Positions 1 to 8,165 are shown, counted from the first letter of the stretch. The stretch: DNA of 15,271 nt from an uncultured Gemmatimonadota bacterium (GCA_946887295.1 CAMPKP010000075.1:1-15271), one strand, 5' to 3'. Notes: generated by a model from the sequence alone, not told the origin. A program made the numbers and translations.

Positions 1-24
1 GGCCGGCGCCGGCCGGCCCGGGCC
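1..24. repeat. Two abutting GC-only palindromes
   Basis: Bases 1-14 form a perfect palindrome (GGCCGGCGCCGGCC) and bases 15-24 a second one (GGCCCGGGCC). They may be the 3' hairpin of a gene left of the window, but there is no T-tract and the left context is missing, so the function is unknown. Confidence 0.4.
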
Positions 25-26
25 AG

Positions 27-55
27 TGGACAATTCCGCCCGGACCGCTTAGAGT
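27..55 (+). promoter_or_regulatory. Candidate sigma70-type promoter for the HD-GYP gene
   Basis: TGGACA (27-32) and TAGAGT (50-55) are separated by 17 bp, giving a plausible -35/-10 pair about 56 bp before the ATG at 111. A competing -10-like box, TACACT at 98-103, lies 7 nt before that ATG and would give a leaderless transcript. The choice between them cannot be made from sequence. Confidence 0.4.
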
Positions 56-110
56 GTAAGCGATTGGATGTTCGTGGCATCCATCGCCCACCTCAAGTAC
101 ACTGTGAACA

Positions 111-1169
111 ATGCCGACAAGTCAGCTCGCGCAGCCGGTCGTGGCCGGCTCCGCCAAGTGCCTCGTTGTGGACGACGAGCCGGGGGTCAGAGGGTTCCTG
201 AGCCGGATGCTCGAGGCCCAGGGCTTCCAGTGCTTCGAGGCCGGGTCCGGCCTGGAGGCGCTCCACGTCCTCGAGCGGATCGGCGAGCCTCCGCTGATCG
301 TCTCCGACATGCGGATGCCGGAGATGGACGGCATCAGCTTTCTGGAGGTGGTTCACAGCCGGTATCCGGACACCTCGGTCATCATGCTGAGCGGGATGAG
401 TGAGACGACCACCGCGGTGGACTGCCTGCACCGCGGCGCCGCGGACTTCCTGCTGAAGCCCGTCTCGATGAGCGAGCTGCAGGCCCGCGTCACCCGAGCC
501 CTCGAGAAGCGCTCGCTGGTGCTCCAGAATCGCTTCTACCAGGAAAACCTGGAGCGGCAGGTGCACGAGCAGTCGGTCCGCATCCAGGAGCTGTTTCTCC
601 AGGGCGTCCAGATGCTGGCCCGCGCGCTCGAGGCCAAGGACGCCTACACCCGCGGCCACTCGATCAGGGTGAGCCAGTACGCGGTGGCCACGGCGGCGCG
701 GATGGGGTTCGAGGGCGTGCCCCTCGACGGCATCAGGCTGGGCGGGGAGCTGCACGACATCGGCAAGATCGGAACCCGGGAGGCCGTGCTCCACAAGCCG
801 GGCACGCTCACTGAAGAGGAGTTTCGCCAGATCACCGAGCATCCGCTGCTCGGGGAGCGGATGCTGTCGCCGCTGGCGCGGGAGTCGCCGGACGTCCTCC
901 GCATCGTGCGCTCGCACCACGAGCGGCTCGACGGGCGGGGATTTCCCGACGGCCTGCGCGGCGAGAAGATCCCCATCGAGGCCCGGATCGTCGCGGTCGC
1001 CGACGCCTTCGATGCCATGACCACGCGCCGGCCGTACCGGGAGTCCCGCCCTCCCGCGGACGCCCTGGCCGAGCTCCGCCGCGTCGCCGGATCCCAGCTC
1101 GACCCCGAAGCGGTCGAGGCCTTCGTGGAAGCCCACCCGGTCGAGCGTCCGGCCGAAGCCTGCGTGTAG
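111..1169 (+). CDS. Response regulator with HD-GYP phosphodiesterase output domain
   Basis: A two-domain signalling protein of 352 residues. Residues 15-130 are a CheY-like receiver: acidic pair D21/D22, phospho-acceptor D66 (IVSDMRMP) and K116 (FLLKP). A helical linker (about 131-165) leads to an HD-GYP domain with H183, the HD pair H215-D216 (ELHDIGKIG), H244, H269-H270 and the signature HHERLDGRGFP, where the usual GYP is GFP, a conservative change. Family knowledge: HD-GYP proteins hydrolyse c-di-GMP in the cytoplasm, here presumably gated by phosphorylation. All metal-binding positions I can check are kept, so it is probably active. No partner kinase is adjacent, so it is an orphan regulator. 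The stop lies 2 bp from the stop of the convergent DUF58 gene. There is no clear Shine-Dalgarno before the ATG; the start was chosen because the receiver begins directly after it. Confidence 0.93.
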   Translation: MPTSQLAQPVVAGSAKCLVVDDEPGVRGFLSRMLEAQGFQCFEAGSGLEALHVLERIGEPPLIVSDMRMPEMDGISFLEVVHSRYPDTSVIMLSGMSETTTAVDCLHRGAADFLLKPVSMSELQARVTRALEKRSLVLQNRFYQENLERQVHEQSVRIQELFLQGVQMLARALEAKDAYTRGHSIRVSQYAVATAARMGFEGVPLDGIRLGGELHDIGKIGTREAVLHKPGTLTEEEFRQITEHPLLGERMLSPLARESPDVLRIVRSHHERLDGRGFPDGLRGEKIPIEARIVAVADAFDAMTTRRPYRESRPPADALAELRRVAGSQLDPEAVEAFVEAHPVERPAEACV

Positions 1170-1171
1170 GT

Positions 1172-2491
1172 CTACAGCATTCCCTTCCGCTTCAGGAGCC
1201 GGTACCGCTCGACCAGCGCCGAGCTGGCCCCGGCCGGCAGGACGTCGAGCACCATGACGCCGCGGGAGCGCATCTCGCCGAGCGCCGCCTCGCGGGCTCC
1301 GAGCAGCTCTTCCGCCGCGGCGCGCTCGAACGCCTGCGCGGCCCCCGCCGGGCGCGCCGAGGCCAGCGCCTCCATCGCCGGATCGCGGAGCGTGACGGCC
1401 AGCGGAAGATGCCGGGGACGGAGGGTGGCCGTCTGCGCCACCAGCGCCTCGCTCGCGGTCCGATCGATCACATCGGTGAAGAGCACGGTGAGCGCCCGCT
1501 TCCGGCTGCGGCCCGCCAGATAGCGAAAGGCCGCGGGATAGTCGGATTCCACCAGGCGGCCTTCGGCCGCGGCCAGCCCCTCCAGCACGGCGCGCAGCGC
1601 CCGGCGGCCGCGGCCGGGCGGCACGTAGCGCTGGATGGTATCGGCGAACACGAGCAGGCCGACGTTGTCGTCGTGCTCCACCGCCGCGTGGGCCAGGTGC
1701 AGGGCCGCGGAGATCACCGACTCCAGCCGGGGCACCCCATCCACCTCCGCGGTGAGCAGCCGCCCCGCGTCCACCACCAGCATCACCTGCTGCCGCCGCT
1801 CGTCCTCGTACTGCCGCGCGATCGGCTTGCCCCGGCGCGCGGTCGCCTTCCAGTCGATGGTCCTGGTGTCGTCGCCGGGCACCCACTCGCGGAGCCCCTC
1901 GAAGAGCCCGCCCTCGCCCCGGTACCGCACGCTGCGGAGCCCCGCCTCCCGACGGCGGATGGTCTGGATCGGCAGCGCGCGGAGCCACGCGCCACGCAGG
2001 CTGGGATAGACCGTCGCCGTCCACGGCGCCTCGATCCGGCTCTGGCGCCAGGCGAGGCCCAGAGGCCCGAGGATCCGGAGATCGATCAGTCCCCCGGGTC
2101 CGATGCCCCGCCGCACCGGCTCGAGCTCGAGGTTCTCCTCGACCGTCAGGTGCGCCGGCAGCTCCAGACGGCGAAGCGGCGTGACGGCGCCGCCGAGCGG
2201 CTCGGGGAGATGCTCTTTCACCTGCACCCGCAGCCGCCGGCGACCGGCATGACGCCACTGGTAACGGATGACGAACCGGCGCCCGAGCGAGAAGGCCACC
2301 GGCGCCTCGCGGCGGACCTCGAGCGCACGCGCCGAGGGCGCGGCCAGCGCGTCGGCGAGGAAGGCCAGCACCCAGAGGGCGTCGAGCCCGAGAAGGACGG
2401 GGAGCGCGCCCGGCCACCAGACGCCGGCGGGCGCCACCAGCGCCAGCGCCCCTGCGCCCCACAGCCAGCCGCGCGTCGGGACCGCCTTCAC
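1172..2491 (-). CDS. DUF58 domain protein, MoxR-associated membrane protein
   Basis: Predicted 439-residue inner-membrane protein, last gene of the leftward MoxR operon. I place the start at a GTG (2491-2489) that overlaps the MoxR stop as GTGA; the frame stays open upstream but reads as low-complexity shadow of moxR. Two hydrophobic helices (about 8-25 and 27-45) are followed by a beta-rich region and the DUF58 hallmark, REWVPGDD then TIDWKATARRG (201-220) and RQYEDER. A von Willebrand A-like fold follows, with the strand VMLVVDAGR around 227-234; its MIDAS motif is degenerate (DAGRL rather than DxSxS). Family knowledge: DUF58 proteins are encoded with MoxR ATPases and probably serve as their membrane-associated clients. 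The biochemical role is unknown. Coupling to moxR implies matched expression. Confidence 0.9.
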   Translation of the reverse strand: MKAVPTRGWLWGAGALALVAPAGVWWPGALPVLLGLDALWVLAFLADALAAPSARALEVRREAPVAFSLGRRFVIRYQWRHAGRRRLRVQVKEHLPEPLGGAVTPLRRLELPAHLTVEENLELEPVRRGIGPGGLIDLRILGPLGLAWRQSRIEAPWTATVYPSLRGAWLRALPIQTIRRREAGLRSVRYRGEGGLFEGLREWVPGDDTRTIDWKATARRGKPIARQYEDERRQQVMLVVDAGRLLTAEVDGVPRLESVISAALHLAHAAVEHDDNVGLLVFADTIQRYVPPGRGRRALRAVLEGLAAAEGRLVESDYPAAFRYLAGRSRKRALTVLFTDVIDRTASEALVAQTATLRPRHLPLAVTLRDPAMEALASARPAGAAQAFERAAAEELLGAREAALGEMRSRGVMVLDVLPAGASSALVERYRLLKRKGML

Positions 2492-3471
2492 CGCGGCGCC
2501 TCGATCTTCTCGATGATGCCGCGCAGCGCCGCGTCGGGCGTGACCCCCTCGAGCTCGAGCTCGGGCGCCACCAGGATCCGGTGGCGCAGCACCGCCGGCG
2601 CCAGCGCCTTGACGTCGTCCGGCACCGCGTAGGTCCGTCCCTCGAGCAGGGCCGACGCCTGGGCCATCTTGAGCAGGGCGACGGTTCCTCGGGGCGACGC
2701 GCCGAGGGTGAGGACGGGCGCGTTCCGTGTCGCCCGCACGATCGCGGCGATGTAGGCCACCAGCGTGGGCTCCACCCGCACCCGGCGGCACGCTTCGCGA
2801 AGGCGCGCCAGCCCGGCCGCGTCCGCCACCGGATGCACGCCGTAGCTCCCCGGCGTGTCGGCCTCGAAGCCGCCGAGCACCCGGTTCAAGATTCCCTGCT
2901 CCACCGACTCCTCCGGATAGCCCACGACCACCTTCACCAGGAAGCGGTCGAGCTCCGCCTCCGGCAGGGGGTAGGTGCCCTCGAACTCGATCGGGTTCTG
3001 GGTGGCGAACACGGTGAAGCTCTCCGGCAGCACGTGGGAGACCCCGTCGACCGTGACCCGCCGCTCCTGCATCGCCTCGAGCAGCGCGGCCTGGGTCTTG
3101 GCCGGCGCCCGGTTGATCTCGTCGCCCAGCACCAGGTCGCCGAAGATCGGGCCCGGCCGAAAGGTGAAGGATCCCTGGCCGGCGAGGAGGTTCACGCCGG
3201 TGATGTCCGAAGGCATGAGGTCGGGGGTGAACTGGATCCGCCGGAACTCGAGGCTCAGCACCTGGCTCAGCGCCCGCACCAGCAGGGTCTTGGCGGTGCC
3301 CGGGACTCCCTCGAGCAGCACGTGGCCCCGGGCGATGAGCGCGGCCACCGCGTCGCGGATGGCCTCATCCTGGCCCAGGACGACGCGGCCCAGCTGCTCT
3401 ACGATCGCCCGGGCGTCCTCCGCCCCGCGCACCGCTTCGTCGGTGCCGAGCGGCACCATGGTGCTGGTCAT
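2488..3471 (-). CDS. moxR: MoxR-family AAA+ ATPase
   Basis: Complete 327-residue MoxR-type AAA+ ATPase, a usual length. Visible motifs are Walker A GVPGTAKT (55-62), Walker B LVLGDEINRAP (D117/E118), sensor 1 FATQNP (155-160), EAELDRF (171-177) and sensor 2 GASPRG (257-262). Family knowledge: MoxR ATPases act as chaperone-like machines that mature or remodel partner proteins, often with VWA or DUF58 proteins at the membrane. The ATG at 3471 overlaps the DUF4350 stop as ATGA, and its own stop overlaps the DUF58 start as GTGA, so three genes are translationally coupled. A second in-frame Met at residue 5 is an alternative start. The substrate is unknown. Confidence 0.95.
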   Translation of the reverse strand: MTSTMVPLGTDEAVRGAEDARAIVEQLGRVVLGQDEAIRDAVAALIARGHVLLEGVPGTAKTLLVRALSQVLSLEFRRIQFTPDLMPSDITGVNLLAGQGSFTFRPGPIFGDLVLGDEINRAPAKTQAALLEAMQERRVTVDGVSHVLPESFTVFATQNPIEFEGTYPLPEAELDRFLVKVVVGYPEESVEQGILNRVLGGFEADTPGSYGVHPVADAAGLARLREACRRVRVEPTLVAYIAAIVRATRNAPVLTLGASPRGTVALLKMAQASALLEGRTYAVPDDVKALAPAVLRHRILVAPELELEGVTPDAALRGIIEKIEAPR

Positions 3472-4673
3472 GACGGCTTCAGCTCCTCCCAGAGAGTCTC
3501 GACGGCATTGGCGGCCACCAGGACGCTGTCGGCGTCAGGGGGCCGGTGGGTGATGGCGGTGAGCGAGTCCAGCGCGGCCCGCCCGCGAGCGGTCCGGACC
3601 GAAGGCCCCAGTCCCTCGAGCCAGGCCTCGAGGCTCGCGGGGGCGGCGCGTCCGCTGCGCGAGAGCCGCCGGCGCAGGCCCTGGATCATGAGGCGCACCG
3701 CCACGTCGTGCCCCCGCGCGGCAGCCAGAGCGGTCGCCAGCGCGCGGACGTGCTCCATCGGTGAGCGGCGGCGGCGCTCGATCGCGCTCCGCACCGGGCC
3801 GAACCGGACCCCCGAGGCGATCAACGCGAGCGCACCGACGGCGGCGAGCTGCCAGACGATCCATCCCCACGGTGAGCGCGTGCTCCAGTCGAGCGCGGCG
3901 CCGGCCAGGGAGCCCGAGGCGCGGTACCCCTGGTGGAATTCGTCCACCAGAAGCCGCCGATAGCGCGGCGCGACCAGGCCGAGGACGAACGATCCGGCGG
4001 ATGTGTTCCGGAGCGTGCGGTTGCGGAACAGCCGGTCGTCGGCGACGAGCGTCACCGTCCGGTCGCCGGCATAGGTGAGCCGCACCACGACGGGCAGCTC
4101 CCGCACGGTGCGGAGGAGCGTGTCCACCCGGTCGGGCTGCGGCACGTCGCAGGACACCCGGCGGCCTTCGGAGCCGCTCGAGTCCACGACCCGCTTCGCC
4201 GAGTGGCCGGCGAGCACCGCCCACACCCGCGGAGCCGGCAGGTCTTCGGCGCCCTCGGGCGCCTTGGTGGCTGCCGGGTCGGTCCACTCCCGCACCGCCA
4301 CCCGGTAGCCGAGGCAGCGGATCGCCGCGGCCGTGTTGCTTCCGCCGAGCAGGAGATCCACCGGCAACGTGAGCAGGTGTTTTGCCTCCGCCGCGCTGAG
4401 GGGCGCGCTGGGCCCGAGCACGGCGAACACGTCGCCCGGGCGCGTGGAGTCGGGCGTGAGGGCCGCCGTAGGCCGCCGGAAGTGCTCCACTTCCACTCCG
4501 AGCCTCGAGGCCGCCTCGGCGAAGGCGCTCGCGCCGCCGGGACCGGTCAGATAGGTGGAGCGCGGCGACTCGTTCGACGAGGTCCGTGCCCGCCGACTCC
4601 CCGCGGCCACGGCGACCACGCCGAGGACGAGCAGCAGCCCGGCCGCGAGGCCCAGCTCAATGCGCGGGCGCAT
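3468..4673 (-). CDS. DUF4350 domain membrane protein
   Basis: A 401-residue protein with an N-terminal hydrophobic helix (about 8-25), a long extracytoplasmic region, a second membrane helix (about 261-282, beginning WIVWQLAAVG) and a basic cytoplasmic tail (RRRRSPMEH, about 290-298) that is helical to the C-terminus. The order, together with LLVDEFHQG (231-239) just before the second helix, is what I expect of DUF4350 proteins found in MoxR/DUF58 operons. The large loop probably faces outside the membrane and the tail may contact MoxR; this is inference. It overlaps the DUF4129 gene by 17 bp upstream and moxR by 4 bp downstream. No enzymatic motif is visible. Confidence 0.82.
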   Translation of the reverse strand: MRPRIELGLAAGLLLVLGVVAVAAGSRRARTSSNESPRSTYLTGPGGASAFAEAASRLGVEVEHFRRPTAALTPDSTRPGDVFAVLGPSAPLSAAEAKHLLTLPVDLLLGGSNTAAAIRCLGYRVAVREWTDPAATKAPEGAEDLPAPRVWAVLAGHSAKRVVDSSGSEGRRVSCDVPQPDRVDTLLRTVRELPVVVRLTYAGDRTVTLVADDRLFRNRTLRNTSAGSFVLGLVAPRYRRLLVDEFHQGYRASGSLAGAALDWSTRSPWGWIVWQLAAVGALALIASGVRFGPVRSAIERRRRSPMEHVRALATALAAARGHDVAVRLMIQGLRRRLSRSGRAAPASLEAWLEGLGPSVRTARGRAALDSLTAITHRPPDADSVLVAANAVETLWEELKPS

Positions 4674-5277
4674 GCCACGGCCCCGCGCCGCTCTCCCGCC
4701 AGCGCCGGTAGTCCTCCGGCGCGATCGAGCGCCCGCCGAAAGCGCAGGCGTAGAGGCCGCGGACCAGCTCGCTCATCCGCTCGCGATCGGGTCCGACCAG
4801 GCGCGCCTCGCGGGCGCATTCCGCCGGGGTCTTGCTGGGGTGGTACTGCAGCAGTCCCTGGCTCTGGAGCGTCAGCGCCAGCGCCACGAAGGCGAGCTGC
4901 AGCGCTTCGGCCAGCCGCCCTTCGGCGGCCGCCAGGTCGGCCGCGCGGGAATACCACTCCGCATCGTGGCGCTCCCCCGCGACCGGAAGCGACACGGGAC
5001 GGTCGGCCCGCGCCGCCCCCCGGACCGTGCGCCACACCAGCCACGCCGCGTGGGCGAAGATGCCGGTCCACACGAGCAGGAGGCTGACCAGGAAGACGCG
5101 GAACAGCAGCGGGTTGTCGGCCTTGAGCCCGTCGACCCAGGCCACCAGCCACTCCCACCCCTCCGAGGCGAGACGGAGCAGCGCCGAGGGCGGCGCCCAT
5201 TGGTAGGGATCGGCCGTGAACACGGAGTCCAGCACCGCCCGGTACCGCGCGGCAACGGCCTCGGCCTGCTGCTGCAC
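4657..5277 (-). CDS. DUF4129 domain protein
   Basis: A 206-residue protein starting at GTG (5277), 5 bp after the stop of the upstream membrane protein. Residues 1-50 are soluble, 57-81 form one transmembrane helix (NPLLFRVFLVSLLLVWTGIF), and about 105-195 are the DUF4129 helical core: AEWYSRAADLAAAEGRLAEA, a long alpha-helix, then KTPAECARE and the closing LVRGLYACAFGG. Family knowledge: DUF4129 domains accompany MoxR/DUF58 systems and sometimes transglutaminase-like proteins; no transglutaminase domain is present here. The N-terminal part may be extracytoplasmic and the core cytoplasmic (inferred). The role is unknown, but position and coupling make it a component of the same complex. Confidence 0.82.
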   Translation of the reverse strand: MQQQAEAVAARYRAVLDSVFTADPYQWAPPSALLRLASEGWEWLVAWVDGLKADNPLLFRVFLVSLLLVWTGIFAHAAWLVWRTVRGAARADRPVSLPVAGERHDAEWYSRAADLAAAEGRLAEALQLAFVALALTLQSQGLLQYHPSKTPAECAREARLVGPDRERMSELVRGLYACAFGGRSIAPEDYRRWRESGAGPWHAPAH

Positions 5278-5282
5278 CGGGC

Positions 5283-6047
5283 TCAGGCCGGCTGGAGGGT
5301 CGAGGCGAGCACCTCCAGATCGAAGCCTTCCTTGCGGACTCGGAGATCGTAGTAGGCGACGGTGAGAACACAGTAGAGCAACGGATACAGCAGCATCTGC
5401 AACACGCCCAGGGCGGCGAGCGTCATGACTCCCGGCGACATGCTCCCGGCACCGTCCGAGGGGAGCAGCAGCGTGGCGATGGCGCCCACGGCGAGGATCG
5501 GGACATAGAGCAGGACCGCCAGCGTGACCAGCAGCGCCAGCATCCGCCAGCGCGAGCCCCGGGTAAGCGACCAGGAGCGCGACAGCGCGCCCATGGGCGA
5601 GCTGCCCGGCTCCAGCACCAGGGCGGGAAAGGCCAGAATGAGGCCACAGACCAGCACCACGCCGGGGATCAGGAAGAACAGGAACCCGAAACCCACCACG
5701 ATGGCGAGGAGGAGCGAGCAGGCGATGAGCCGGCCGATGAGCGGCGTCGCCCGGCGGAGGGCGCTGGCGGCGGAGAGCGGCTGCCCCAGGTAGCTCGCGG
5801 AGACGACGAACACGGTCGCCGCCGTGGCGATGGAGCTCAGCACGGTGAAGGCCACGTAGTACACCAGCGTCAGTGACAGATTCTGCAGCACGCCGCCGGC
5901 CGCCTCGATGTAGAGGCTGAAGAGGACCGGGACGCCGGAGCAGACGACCGCGATGGTGCCCAGAGTGGCGAAGTGCCGGCGGTAGAGGGTGAACGAGACG
6001 TCGAGGATCTCACCCACCGACAGCGGTCGCAGGGTCGTGGACACCAT
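5283..6047 (-). CDS. Polytopic membrane protein (glycerophosphodiester phosphodiesterase membrane-domain-like)
   Basis: First gene of the leftward operon, 254 residues. It begins with LRPLSVGEILD then LYRRHF, a signature of the membrane-domain family annotated as glycerophosphoryl diester phosphodiesterase membrane domain, and ends YYDLRVRKEGFDLEVL, also typical. About six hydrophobic helices lie between (near 28-50, 58-85, 108-145, 165-195 and 205-228). No catalytic phosphodiesterase domain is present, so it should not be called an enzyme. The ATG at 6047 has a good ribosome site, GGGAG, 7 nt upstream on the minus strand. Relatives sit beside MoxR, DUF58 and RDD/SpoIIM genes; a role in membrane or envelope homeostasis is inferred. 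Confidence 0.82.
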   Translation of the reverse strand: MVSTTLRPLSVGEILDVSFTLYRRHFATLGTIAVVCSGVPVLFSLYIEAAGGVLQNLSLTLVYYVAFTVLSSIATAATVFVVSASYLGQPLSAASALRRATPLIGRLIACSLLLAIVVGFGFLFFLIPGVVLVCGLILAFPALVLEPGSSPMGALSRSWSLTRGSRWRMLALLVTLAVLLYVPILAVGAIATLLLPSDGAGSMSPGVMTLAALGVLQMLLYPLLYCVLTVAYYDLRVRKEGFDLEVLASTLQPA

Positions 6048-6148
6048 GGAGCGGCTCCCGCAGCATGACAGGGGTAACGGACGGACGGGAAAGATGCGCT
6101 GCCGGTGCGACAGATGCGAGTCCTTGCCGGAGAGGTTAGAATCGCGCC
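6048..6148. promoter_or_regulatory. Divergent promoter region of the MoxR operon and RDD-SpoIIM gene
   Basis: 101 bp separate the two start codons. On the plus strand TAGAAT (6137-6142) ends 6 nt before the ATG at 6149, so transcription would begin at or next to the start codon. GGAGAGG (6129-6135) is too far away (13 nt) to be a normal ribosome site. I could not pick a convincing -35/-10 pair for the leftward operon. Because the space is short, the two units may be co-regulated. Confidence 0.45.
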
Positions 6149-7906
6149 ATGACGAAGCGGCGCTCCTCCCCGCCCGACTACCGCCAGCGGCTGCAGGTCG
6201 AGACCCCGGAGCACGTGACCCTCGACCTCGAGATCGCGGGCGTGGGATCGCGTGCGCTGGCGGCGCTCATCGATATGCTCGTGCTGCTGGGCTCGGCGCT
6301 GGGGGTGTTCATCGCGCTCGTCGCGTTCGCCGGCCTGGGGGTGACCCTCGGGTCGATCGGCGGCGCCGTCCTCATGCTGATCGGATTCGCGGTCTGGACC
6401 GGGTACTTCATCCTGTTCGAGGGCCTTCGCCAGGGACAGACCCCGGGCAAGCGGATGGTGGGCATCCGGGTGGTCAGCGACACCGGGAACGCCGTCGGCC
6501 TCGGGGCGGCGACCGCGCGCAATCTCCTGCGGATCGCCGACTTCCTGCCTCCGCCCTACCTGATCGGCATGCTGCTCGCCGCGCTGCACCCCCGCGGCAA
6601 GCGCCTGGGCGACATGGTCGCAGGAACCGTGGTGGCGCGGGATCGGCCCGCCGAGCACCTCCAGCCGGTACGGCCCCGGAGCCAGCCGGCCCCGGCGTCG
6701 CTCTCGCTGATCCCGGAGCTGACCGACCCCGAGTTCCGCCTGCTGACCCGCTTCGAGAGCCGGCAGGCGCAGCTCACCCAGCCGGCCCGCGTCCGGCTGG
6801 CGGCGGCCATCGCCCGGCGCCTCGCGGACCATCCGGCGCCGGCTGGCGTGAGCGATCTGGAGCATCTCCTCGAGCTGCACCGCCGCGAGCGCGACCGGCG
6901 GGAAGGGGCCATCGCCTGGAGCGGCTCGGCCGCCGCCGCGGCGTTCGCTGCTCGAAAGCGCCCGCGCTGGGCCGAGTTCCAGCAGCTCGCCGACCGCGCC
7001 GCCCGCCACGGACTCGACAGCTTCGGGTCGCACGAGCTGCCCGATTTCGCCGCCCGCTATCGGGAGGTCGCGGCGGACCTCGCGCGGGCCCGGACCTACG
7101 GAGTGGACGACGCCACCCTGGAGCATCTCGAGCGCCTCGCGGCGGCCGGTCACAACGCACTCTACCGCGAGGAGCGCGGGACCCTGCGCCGGGCCTGGGA
7201 GGTGCTCGCCCGGGAGTGCCCGGCCGCCATCCGGCAGGCCCGCGGCTACATCGCGGTGGCCTGTCTCGCCTTCCTGCTCCCCGCGGCCGCGGGGTTCCTG
7301 CTGATGCAGGAGCAGCCGGCGCTCGCGATCGATCTGCTCCCGGAGGTCATGCTCGAGCGGGCGGACGCCGGAACGGAACGGATGGCCGAAGGCAGGCGTT
7401 ACGTCGACGTCGCCGTTCAGGACCGCCCCCTCATGGCGTCGGGCATCATCACCGGCAACGTCAGGGTGGCGATCGCCTGCTTCGCCGGGGGCATCTTCCT
7501 GGGCATCGGGTCGCTCGTGCTGCTGGGCTTCAACGGTCTCATGATCGGCGCCGCAGCCGGCCACTTCGCCAACCGGGGTCTCCTCGGCTACCTGCTGGAG
7601 TTCATCCTGGGGCACGGCCTGCTGGAGCTGTTCGCCATCTGGGTGGCCGGGGCGGCGGGGTTCCTGCTGGGCCGGTCGGTCGTCGCGCCGGGGGACCTGA
7701 GCCGGGGCGACGCCCTCGTGCTGAGCGGGCGGACTGCGGTCCGCATGGTCGGCGGGGCGGCGGTCCTGCTGGTCGTGGCGGGATTGATCGAAGGGTTCGT
7801 GTCCGCCGGCCAAGGCGACGTGATCTTCCGGGCGGCCGCAAGCCTCGGCAGTCTGGCGTTTCTGGCGGCGTACCTGTCGAACGGAGGGGCTCGGAGGGCC
7901 GGCTGA
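6149..7906 (+). CDS. RDD domain fused to SpoIIM-type (stage II sporulation M) membrane protein
   Basis: A 585-residue fusion. Residues 15-163 are an RDD domain: R35 and D42 in SRALAALIDMLVL, two membrane helices, then GQTPGKRMVGIRVV (96-109) and GKRLGDMVAGTVVA (150-163). A polar linker of about 100 residues follows. From about 268 (RKRPRWAEFQQL) to the end lies a SpoIIM-like domain: an amphipathic cytoplasmic region, a helix at about 346-366, an extracytoplasmic segment with GIITGNVRVA (422-431), then four to five helices including GLLGYLLEFILGHGLLELF. Family knowledge: RDD and SpoIIM-like proteins are usually separate genes next to moxR/DUF58. The name SpoIIM reflects homology only; nothing here implies sporulation. 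The gene is divergent to the MoxR operon and likely serves the same membrane complex. I saw no frameshift at the junction. Confidence 0.88.
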   Translation: MTKRRSSPPDYRQRLQVETPEHVTLDLEIAGVGSRALAALIDMLVLLGSALGVFIALVAFAGLGVTLGSIGGAVLMLIGFAVWTGYFILFEGLRQGQTPGKRMVGIRVVSDTGNAVGLGAATARNLLRIADFLPPPYLIGMLLAALHPRGKRLGDMVAGTVVARDRPAEHLQPVRPRSQPAPASLSLIPELTDPEFRLLTRFESRQAQLTQPARVRLAAAIARRLADHPAPAGVSDLEHLLELHRRERDRREGAIAWSGSAAAAAFAARKRPRWAEFQQLADRAARHGLDSFGSHELPDFAARYREVAADLARARTYGVDDATLEHLERLAAAGHNALYREERGTLRRAWEVLARECPAAIRQARGYIAVACLAFLLPAAAGFLLMQEQPALAIDLLPEVMLERADAGTERMAEGRRYVDVAVQDRPLMASGIITGNVRVAIACFAGGIFLGIGSLVLLGFNGLMIGAAAGHFANRGLLGYLLEFILGHGLLELFAIWVAGAAGFLLGRSVVAPGDLSRGDALVLSGRTAVRMVGGAAVLLVVAGLIEGFVSAGQGDVIFRAAASLGSLAFLAAYLSNGGARRAG

Positions 7907-7907
7907 G

Positions 7908-8090
7908 TCAGATGTCCCGGAGCATCGCCCGCATCCGGATGGCCAGGGCCTCGATCTCTCTGAGGCTGGTCAAGGTCTCCGGATCGAACTGGGACTCGTT
8001 GAGCAGGAGCAGCTGGATCTCGGCCAGCAGGGCCGAGAGGGGGTTGGAGAGATCGTGCCGGAGCTTGCCCAGACGTTCTGATTCGATCAT
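7908..8090 (-). CDS. 60-residue orphan histidine-kinase DHp-like protein
   Basis: A short gene encoding 60 residues. Almost all of it resembles the dimerisation/phosphoacceptor helix pair of histidine kinases: an H-box KLRHDLSNPLSALLAEIQLL (9-28) with candidate phospho-His H12 followed by D13, N16 and P17, a turn (about 31-40) and a second helix (41-60). There is no ATP-binding domain, sensor or membrane helix. The ATG at 8090 is preceded by GGAG 6 nt upstream; the frame is open further upstream but that part shows no domain. Possible roles are a phosphotransfer or decoy protein, or a remnant of a larger kinase. It lies convergent to the RDD-SpoIIM gene (1 bp between stops) and divergent from rho. 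Confidence 0.68.
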   Translation of the reverse strand: MIESERLGKLRHDLSNPLSALLAEIQLLLLNESQFDPETLTSLREIEALAIRMRAMLRDI

Positions 8091-8128
8091 GTCGGCTCCG
8101 ACTCGGATTGGCCCGCCGTGAGTCAGCC

Positions 8129-8157
8129 AAAATCGTGTGTCCCCGACACTTCTGCAA
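8129..8157 (-). promoter_or_regulatory. Candidate promoter of the mini-DHp gene
   Basis: On the minus strand TTGCAG (8157-8152) and GATTTT (8134-8129) are 17 bp apart, upstream of the ATG at 8090. A 5-bp inverted repeat GTGTC-ccc-GACAC (8137-8149) sits within the spacer. The -10 match is weak. Confidence 0.3.
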
Positions 8158-8165
8158 GCGGGCTC

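Noticed and set aside
93..2462. 789-codon open frame on the minus strand
   Set aside because: It runs antisense to the HD-GYP gene and out of frame with DUF58, is Arg/Gly/Ala-rich without domains, and is a typical GC-rich shadow.
5870..7813. 647-codon minus-strand frame and 710-codon plus-strand frame over the RDD-SpoIIM gene
   Set aside because: Both are His/Arg/Gly-rich shadows; the RDD-SpoIIM frame explains the region fully.
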